A stretch of 64,000 bases of DNA from JALOLV01 sp046295175. GTDB lineage: Bacteria > Bacteroidota > Bacteroidia > Cytophagales > Spirosomataceae. A model generated the notes under the pieces. It was not told the DNA's origin and ran no database searches. It saw nothing but the letters and a program-made list of their open reading frames with translations. Where the stretch lies: positions 124,001-188,000 of the forward strand of contig JBKBNY010000005.1 of the NCBI GenBank assembly GCA_046295175.1. Reading direction: 5' to 3'. The number at the start of each line of letters is the position of its first letter. Within the stretch, counting starts at the first letter, position 1. Below, one piece after another: positions 20,001 through 29,000 of the stretch. The position numbers and the translations under genes were made by a program.

Positions 20001-23000
20001 AGGTCGAGAGAATTAATGATTCCATCATTATCTGCATCACATAATGCTCTAAATGTGATTGTTCCTGCATTTAATGCCATCAAACCTCGTGTAGCATTTG
20101 CTACTCCTGAAGGTGCTGTACTTGAAAATGCCGTGTAATCATAGATATATGTTTGTCCATGACTTGCTGTATATGGCAAAGTACTTGCTGCATTGACTGG
20201 GTTTATTGCTGTCTGTACTTGTGGTCTTGCATAATAACCACTTAACCAGTTTGAGCTACTTGCTGCATTTTGGACTGAGAAAATATTAATTGACTGACTC
20301 ACAAGTTCATAACCTGACGCACTTGGCACTGCACCAATACTAATGCTGAATGTTCCAAGTTTTTGAATTGCACCAGAAGTTATCAGACCATTAAACGCTA
20401 TATCGAAACTACTTCCTGTTGCATTTTCGGTAGTAGTATTTGTAGAAGGCAAACCAGTGTATAAAGTTGTTACATTTGGTTTAATACCCGCATAAGTTGT
20501 CTCACCAGTTGCTCCTTCCCATTTATTATCTGCTCCGAAATTATTTGTAAAGTCAGAGTAATTAACACGGATATTAAACGAGTTTCCTAATGATGGAACA
20601 GCCGTGCCACTTTGAAGTACGTATTTAATATCAAAATAACCTCCATCTGTACCAAATCCTGTGTAGCTTGTCTGTGCGGGGTCCATAGAATATACAGTAT
20701 TTGTATTACCACACGCAGTTTCCACACTATCCAAAATACCATCGTTATCATCATCCAAATCAGCACTATCTGGTACACTATCGCCATCAGTATCGCCATT
20801 TACTTTGGTTTCTACTTGGTTAGACGTAAAGGTAGTTTGTAGATAAGTACTTAATTCGGAAGCATCTACGGTCATTTTTGCCGTATTTCTGATTGTATCT
20901 CCTACAGCAGTAGCATTAGCATCTACATCAATCGAGAAAGTGAGTGTGCCGTTGGCTGGTATTGTCAAATCTCTGATTGTAATGCTGTTTGCTCCTGCAT
21001 ACGTACTTACTTGTGGCGTAGTGCTACTTGTCGAAAGCGAACTCAACGAACTTGCTACATACGTGGCATCTTTATCGAGGTTATCCTCGAAGAACATGGT
21101 CATGTCGGTAGCTTCGTTGTTTTTCAGCGTGAATGTGTATTTAATCACACCACTTTCTTGCACTTGCGTTTTATCAACCGCTTTGGTTACGGTCATATTG
21201 GCTTTGGTAGCTGCAACGACTGTTACTGGCGTTGGATTCGCCGCTCCTGCTGTATATGGTTCGTCAGATTGGTAAGTATTACCATTTACTACAAACGAAG
21301 CCTGGTTATTGAGTGTACCCGTATTCTCTGCAATTGCTTCGGCATAGATATACGACGTACCCGCTGGCACCGTAATGTTTGTTAAATTAAGTGCTACGGT
21401 GTTACCATAAGTATTTGTCGAACCAATCGTTAGTGAAGTTGCCAACGAACTGTCTTTCCACTTCAAACCACTTGGTAAAATGTCGCTTAAGTTTACTGTT
21501 TTAGCATCGCAATTCAAGTTTTGTAAAGTAAACTTGTAGGTAACTGGTTCGCCCTGACGAACAGTTTTTGGTGATGCTTCCTTATACAAATAAACATTAT
21601 CAGGCGTGATTATTTCTGGAACTGGTGTTCCGCAAGTAATATTGATATGCCCAATGGCTAAGTCGTTAAACTTCTTCCATGTTGGGAAGAGTGCGTTATT
21701 TTTTGTGTATTCGATATAAATTTCATCAATCGGAGAATCGAAATTCACATAAGCGTCGCCAAGGGTAGTCCAATCCCAAGGCCAAATTGAGCCTGTTCCT
21801 ACGTTATTATTGGTTCCCGAAAGCGTAATGTTCGTCCATTTATTCAAAGTGATTTTTGGATAAACAGTTGCTCCATTCAATTTACCATATACATTCACTA
21901 CGTCTTTACCCCAAACCCATCCATCAATGTCTTTCAATTTGAAATCAACTGATTGAGCTGGTTGTTTGGTTGTTAAACCTGATGTATTTACCAATTCGAT
22001 TTTTGTTGTAATCATCGAAGTTGGTTGGTCATCATAACGAGGGATGTATAAATAGTTTCCGTAGTTTACTGGATACCAAGGGAATGGAGCTGGTGATGCT
22101 TTGTAAAGAATCACGTTGTTAGGGTCTGTAATCGACACCTTAGCAGACTGTCCATTGCCTAAATCATAAGTTTTATTGCGAGTTCCCCATTGCCACCAAT
22201 CGAATGGTGAGAAAGATAACCAATTTAAGGTTTTGCTTCCACCAGTACAAAGGTTTGTAATTGGGGTTGTATTGCCAGAGAAAGTAATGAATGTGTTGGC
22301 ATTTGAAGTAAAATCATAATCTACTTCAAAGACTGCACCACCTACATTCTTCATTGGAATTGACCTATAAGTTGTAAATGCCGATGTTGTTGAAACCAAC
22401 ATATATACTGGCATTTCGTTGTTGAAACCAAATCCCGAAGCATTGAAGCTTACTTTTGTAGATTCAACCGTACCCGTTTCAGTAACTTTCCAAATACGCA
22501 CTAAACGTTTATCATTATTTGGTGGAGGAGGACAAGCCGTTGGCCCAGTTGGGAATGCCATTGTACCCGTCGCGTTGTCGTCGCCCCAAACGATAAACGA
22601 AGCGTTGTTATCAATAGAGCCTGTATTTGCCGTTTGACTTGTAGCAATCTGCCCATCAATACCCATCGTGATGATTCCACTCGTATAAGAGCGTGCTTGT
22701 TTTTGATGTAAACCTTGGCAATCATCACGACCGATACCAGCAATGTTATTTCCGAAAGTAGAAATATTATAGACTGTTGCTCCTGCACCCGAAAGGTAAT
22801 TGTGCGAGAGTGTCATACCGTAGCGAAGTGCCAAGTATGATTCAATCTTATGAATATCTGTAGTTACCATTGCACCACCGAGCGATGCCGAATTACCTGT
22901 TTTATAGATAATTACCTCCGAAATATCGCCTAAGAAGTTTTCGCTCAAGCCTGTTCCTGCATTATCAACATCAGAACCAACCCCCATTTTATTTGAGTTG

Positions 23001-26000
23001 AAGACGTAGTTGTTAGTACCTGTAATTGTACCAACCGTACCGTTCCAGTTGATAGTGCGTTGGGTACCATCTTTCGGAAGAATATGCGAACTCACACCGT
23101 AGTCTGTACCTAAAGCTGTTGTAGGGGTATAGTTACCATCAACCCAAACTGATGGTTTTGTAGAGAGCCACTGAACGTGTGTTCTATCACGACCAAAACC
23201 GTAAATCGAACGCCAGCCGTTATCACCTACTTTTGCCATTGCAAATACATGCACGGCTTCGTTGCCTGTGGCAAAAGCGTCGGTTGTTAAAACATCCAAA
23301 CCATCGAAGGTAATGGCAGGTTGGAAGTTGAAACCACTGCTTGCTTTGTATTTTGGTTGGAACGACGTATTTGATTGTGTATGTATTTGACCATTACCCG
23401 ATTGGTCATCCCACGAAGTGATAGCAGAATTATCGGTTGTTGTATTTGTACCTGCATCAGCTTTCAACCAAACTTGAAGGCTACCTTTACAAGTAGAACT
23501 AATGGTAAGGTTATCAAGTGCAAAATCACTAACACCCGAAGTAAATCTAAATTCTAAGTCTGCTGCATCTGGTTTACTTGTCCAAGGAATTGTCAAGTTT
23601 ACGCCTGTTGCCCAAACTAAGTTACTTAACGTTGTTACGCTCAATGTTGCACCGTTGCTGGCTGCACCAGTGATTGTACCCGAAGCGTTTGTATATGTCG
23701 CGTATTTTGTTCCGCCAAGCCAAATTTCTAAATTTGACGTTCCGCCAACTGTTTGGCTTCTAACATCGAATACTATTTTTACTTGACCAGCCGTTGGAGT
23801 TGAGTTAAGTCCTGAAACTGTTTGTTTCAAAACTAAAGCAGTTGTTGCATTATCATTAATGATGTTTGCGAAACCACCACCATCATACCATCCACCAGAG
23901 TTTGTCCAACCTGCTAAACTTCCTGTTGCGAAGTCTCCGTTTGCAATCAAGTTACAGTTGTAGTTTGGAGCAACCACACAACCAGGAGCAACGATTTCTG
24001 TACCGAAAGTAAAGAATTGACCATCGGTGAAGTTTACATCGGCATATACATTTCCGTTGCCATCAGGTGTGAGGGCAATTTCTTGTGTACCAGCTCCGAA
24101 AGTATCCGAACTATTCACTAATAATCTTGTCGGTCCTGCTGGAACAGTAATACGAACCGTGCCGATTGTACCTGTTTCATCTACTTTCCAAACACGATTC
24201 ATTCGATAGAATGGTGCCGCAGGTGTAAATGTAGTTGGTGTATAGACAACACCATAACCTCTTGAACCACCGTTATCGCCAATTATTTCAAAACTTTTAT
24301 CGGCAGCAAAAATGCTTGTATTATCTGTATTTGTATTGGCTAATGTACCTAAGCTGAGTGTCACAAAAGAATCTGTACCTGAGTAAGATTGCTTTTGGTT
24401 AAGACCTTGGCAAGCCTCACGTCCGATACCGAAAATATTTGAGTTATATCCAGCATTTGCCGTTCTATCCCAAAGTTTGGTTGTGCCATCTCCTGCTATA
24501 TAATCGTGTTGTAGAGTAACACCGTATTTGATACCCAAATAGGTATAAACTCTTTGCATTTCGGCATCAGTCAGCTGTCTATCATAAATTATTGTTTCTG
24601 GAATTAAACCATTGTATTCTTCTCCACCACTCGAACCTATCCAAAGACCATTCCCAAATTGTGTATTTTGGTTGGCAGAGATTGTTGTAGTTTGTTTTGT
24701 TCCGTTTACATAACTGATGATGTTATCTGACCCACCAGAAATATTGTTTGCCGTAAGACCCACAATATTGCCACTTTGGTTAGATGAGCCTGTTCCGAGT
24801 GAATACAAAGTTGCTGTACCACCATTCCATTCTCCATCAATACTACTCCAAGGATTCCAGCCATTTGGCGAAACACCATCGGTTTGAAAATCAAGTGCTG
24901 GGTAATTTCCATCAACACCCATACCCATAATACCATCTAAATCACCAGTGTTTGTCCTTCTATCTACACCAATCCCGATTATTGAGAATTGAGAAGTGTT
25001 AGGGAATAAGCGATTTAGGTTAAACAACTCATCTAAGTTATCGAAACTCAACGTAGGGTTATAGTTGACGAGATTAGTGGTGGTTGTATTGTAATAAGTT
25101 GGTTTTTGAACAGCCGATGACTGAGTTACTGTATAACCACTGATGGCGTCTGTCCAAGAACTAACAGCACTACCGTCGGTTGCTGTATGCCCTTCGTCTG
25201 CTTTAAACCAAGTTAAAAGATTAGCGGCCACACAACCCGGAGAAACGATTTCTTTTCCGAAGCTAAATAGCTGTCCATTAGAAAAATCAACAGTTGCTGT
25301 TACATTACCATTTCCATCAGATGTAAGAGCGAGTTCGGTAGCCCCCGAAGCAAAGTTTGTTGTACCTGCAGGATAAACCAATAATCTATCAACACCAGCC
25401 GGAACACTCACAGTAACATTTCCGATTGTTCCTGTTTCTTGTACTTTCCATACACGGTTCATTCGGTAAAATCCACCTGCTGGATTGAAAGAAGTTGGCG
25501 AATAAGCGTTAGCATAATCTAAACTAAGGCCGTTATCTCCAATCACCTCGAAGCTTGTATTAGCAATTGTGCTTGAATTAGCAACATTGGTTGCAGCCAC
25601 ACTTGAACCATTAGAAATGGTTACGAATGAACTTGCATTGACCGACTTCGATTGTTTCTGAATTAACCCTTGGCAGTCATCACGACCAATACCAAAAATA
25701 TCATTTTTGTATGCTGAGTTAGCAGTGGCATCCCAAATTACAGCACCATCGCCTTTTACATAATTATAATTATTTCCGTTTTTAGCTACGAAGCCATTTC
25801 CTTGACCTAAAGTAACACCATATTTAATAGCAAAATAGGTATTTACTTTTGCCATTTCGGCATCGGTCAATTGGCGGTTATATGCTAAGATTTCAGGGAT
25901 ACGACCTTTCCAGAATTCAAAGGCAGCATCGGCAGCCGACATATCAGCACCCACAGCAAACGCCTTGAACAAATAGCTTTGGAAGGTTGCATTTCCTTCA

Positions 26001-29000
26001 TCGGTTGGCGACCAGTTACCCGGACTGTTTTTGTATCCATCCGTCCATGCAAAGAAGTTTGTTCGGCTGGCAGTACCTAAAACGTTATCGCCGCTCATAC
26101 CTACAATAGAGGCTTGGGCAACATCCGTAGAGGCATCAGACGTAAAGTTTGTTCCGTTCCAGTATCCGTTAGAACCACCATCAATTGAGAATTTAGTTCC
26201 TCTACCAAAGTTACCTCTATCCGAAACACCACCAATGGCATAAGGAACCCAACCGTTATCGGCAGTAGCTCCATTTTGTTTGTAGAGAATAAAATGGTCA
26301 ACGAATTGTTGAGAACTGAAAAATGCACGATAACCTAAATCAGCTGCCTCATCAATATTAACACCCAAGAATGTATAAGGTGTAGTACTCGACATTAACG
26401 GAGTAAGGTTCCGTAAATAATCGTTTGCTCCATCAAAATCTAACGTTGGGTTGAAGTTTATCAATTTAGCCTCTGTAGAATTATAAAGTTTTGGCTGATT
26501 AGTAGCATTACTTTGAGTTATGTCATAACCTGTAAGAATACTATTAGTCCATGCACTTACCCCACTTCCATCAGCACCAGTCAAGGCATCAGCTTTGTAC
26601 CACGCTGTTAATGCACCCGTACAAATAGCGTTGAGCGAGATATTATCTAAACCGAAGTCATTAAGACCTGATGTAAATCTAAACTCCAAATCTCCAGAAT
26701 CTGGCTTACCTGTCCAAGGAATTGTCAATACAACCCCAGTTGACCATGTATTATTGGCCAATGATGTTACACTCAATGTTGCTCCGTTAAACGTCGAAAC
26801 TGTTGTTGTTCCGTTTGGATTAACGTAAGCGGCGTATTTTGTACCACCTAACCAAATTTCAACAGTTGAAGTACCTGCTACGTTGACAGTTCGTATATCG
26901 TAGGTAATTTTGACCTGACCAGGTGTCTGGGTATTTGTTAGCCCTGTGAGTGTTTGTTTTAACACAAAAGGCACAGTAGCATTGTCGGCAATGATGTACG
27001 CGTGTCCACCATTGTCATACCAACCTCCTGAGTTTGTCCAACCATTTAGGCCATTGGCGAAGTTACCGTTAACAATCGAGCTACAGTTATAATTGGCTAC
27101 ATCAACACAACCCGGATATACCAAAGTACATCGGTTTTTGGCATTGTCGATAGCAAGGTTACTGTAATATGACGTATAGTTTATTATCCCATTGTCGCCT
27201 GTCTCTTCTGAGTCTGCTAAACCATTTGCTCCGACAGAAACACTAAATTGGAAGTTTGCAGACTTATCGTACGTTGCCCCTGACTCATAGGCATCAGAGC
27301 ACCCATCCCCATCCGAATCCAAGTCTAAAGTGTTTACAGTACCGTCGTTATCTGTATCGGTGGTTGGGACACACTGTTGTACGCCAACCGTAACACCAGT
27401 ATAGCCTTCAAGAATGTATGATGTATAAGCGATAGACGTAAAATCACCTAAGAATTGAACCGTGGCGTGACATTCTCCACTGGCTCCAATGATGGTATTA
27501 CCATCGCGGGTTACTCCCCCTTGCTGACCTATCAAAATAAATGGTTGAGTGAATGTAAATCTATTGCCATTCATACTCCAGAACACCAAGATAGGATTTT
27601 TAACAGCTTGGCTAAATGTATAGGTGTGAGTGAGGTTTACACCACTATTAGATTGTAAACCTTCGACACCAGAGGTTGGCATTAACCCATCGTAAGCATC
27701 ACCCAGGTTATTAAATCCTGGTGTTACGATTGCGTACACCTGTGGAGATGTATAATTGACCGTAACATTACCACCCGTAAGAGCCAAAGTACCAGTGGCC
27801 GAGGTTGTTGCTGTTACAGACGTCCAATCGGTCCAAGTGGCTAATGTAGGGCAAAGATTTTCGGTTTTATCTAAAACGCCATCGTTATCATCATCAATAT
27901 CCACTAAGTTTCCAACCCCATCATTATCGGAGTCAACACATAGATTAAGATTTTGATAAAGATTAAATTGATAGAAAGTAGAATTATAATTAATAATACC
28001 ATAGTCGGCAGAGGTTTCAACACTATTCGCCAAACCATTTGTACCAACTGCACTTGTAAATTTGAAGTTGGCAGTTTTGTCAGTAGTAGCACCTGCTTCA
28101 TAAGCATCAGAGCAACCATCGCCGTCCGAATCTAAATCAAGTGAATTTACAAGACCATCGCTGTCGGTATCAAGTGTATTGGTGCATTCTTGAATACCAA
28201 CCGTTACGCCTGTCCAACCTTCTAAGATACTTGATGTATATGATATTGAAGTAAAAGTACCATGCAACTGTATTGCAGCATTAGATTCACCAGCAGCACC
28301 TATTAAAGTCGTCGCAGTCCTTGTAATCCCACCCTGCTGACCTAACAAAGTAAATGGTTTATTGAATGTAAAAGTGTTCCCATTCATGCTCCAAAATACT
28401 AATATAGGGTCTTTGACTGGTTGGCTAAATGTGTAGGTATGAGTAGTATTAGCCCCATGATTAGTTTGTAACCCTTCGATACCCGAAGATGGCATAGAGC
28501 CGCCGTAGGCATCGCCCAGATTGAAGTAAGATGGTGTTTGAATACTGATAACCTGTGCCGATGTGTAGGTTACAGTTACGCTACCAGATGTCAGTGTGAG
28601 CGTACCCGAGCCATTGTTCAGTGCCGAAACCGTGTTCCAGTTTGTCCAAGTTGCCAGAGTCGGGCAAAGATTCTCGACTTTATCCAATATCCCATCGTTG
28701 TCATCATCAATATCTATACTATTTGCAACACCATCGCCATCCGTGTCTCCATCAACCAAAACGCTGACAGTACAGTTGCCTCCGCCAGTAGCAGAAGTAA
28801 TAGTTAAGTTTCTTACACCTGGAGCACCCGAACCATCATAAGTTATCGGAATTGTTACCGATGCTTGTCCAGCTGTTAGTGTTGTAGATAACGAACCAGT
28901 GAAACCGCTACCTGAAACTGTAAAACTGGCAGCACCAGCAGATGCACCAGTAATAGGTACTACGATTGTACCTGTTTGGCCACCTACACCAGTTGGAGAA

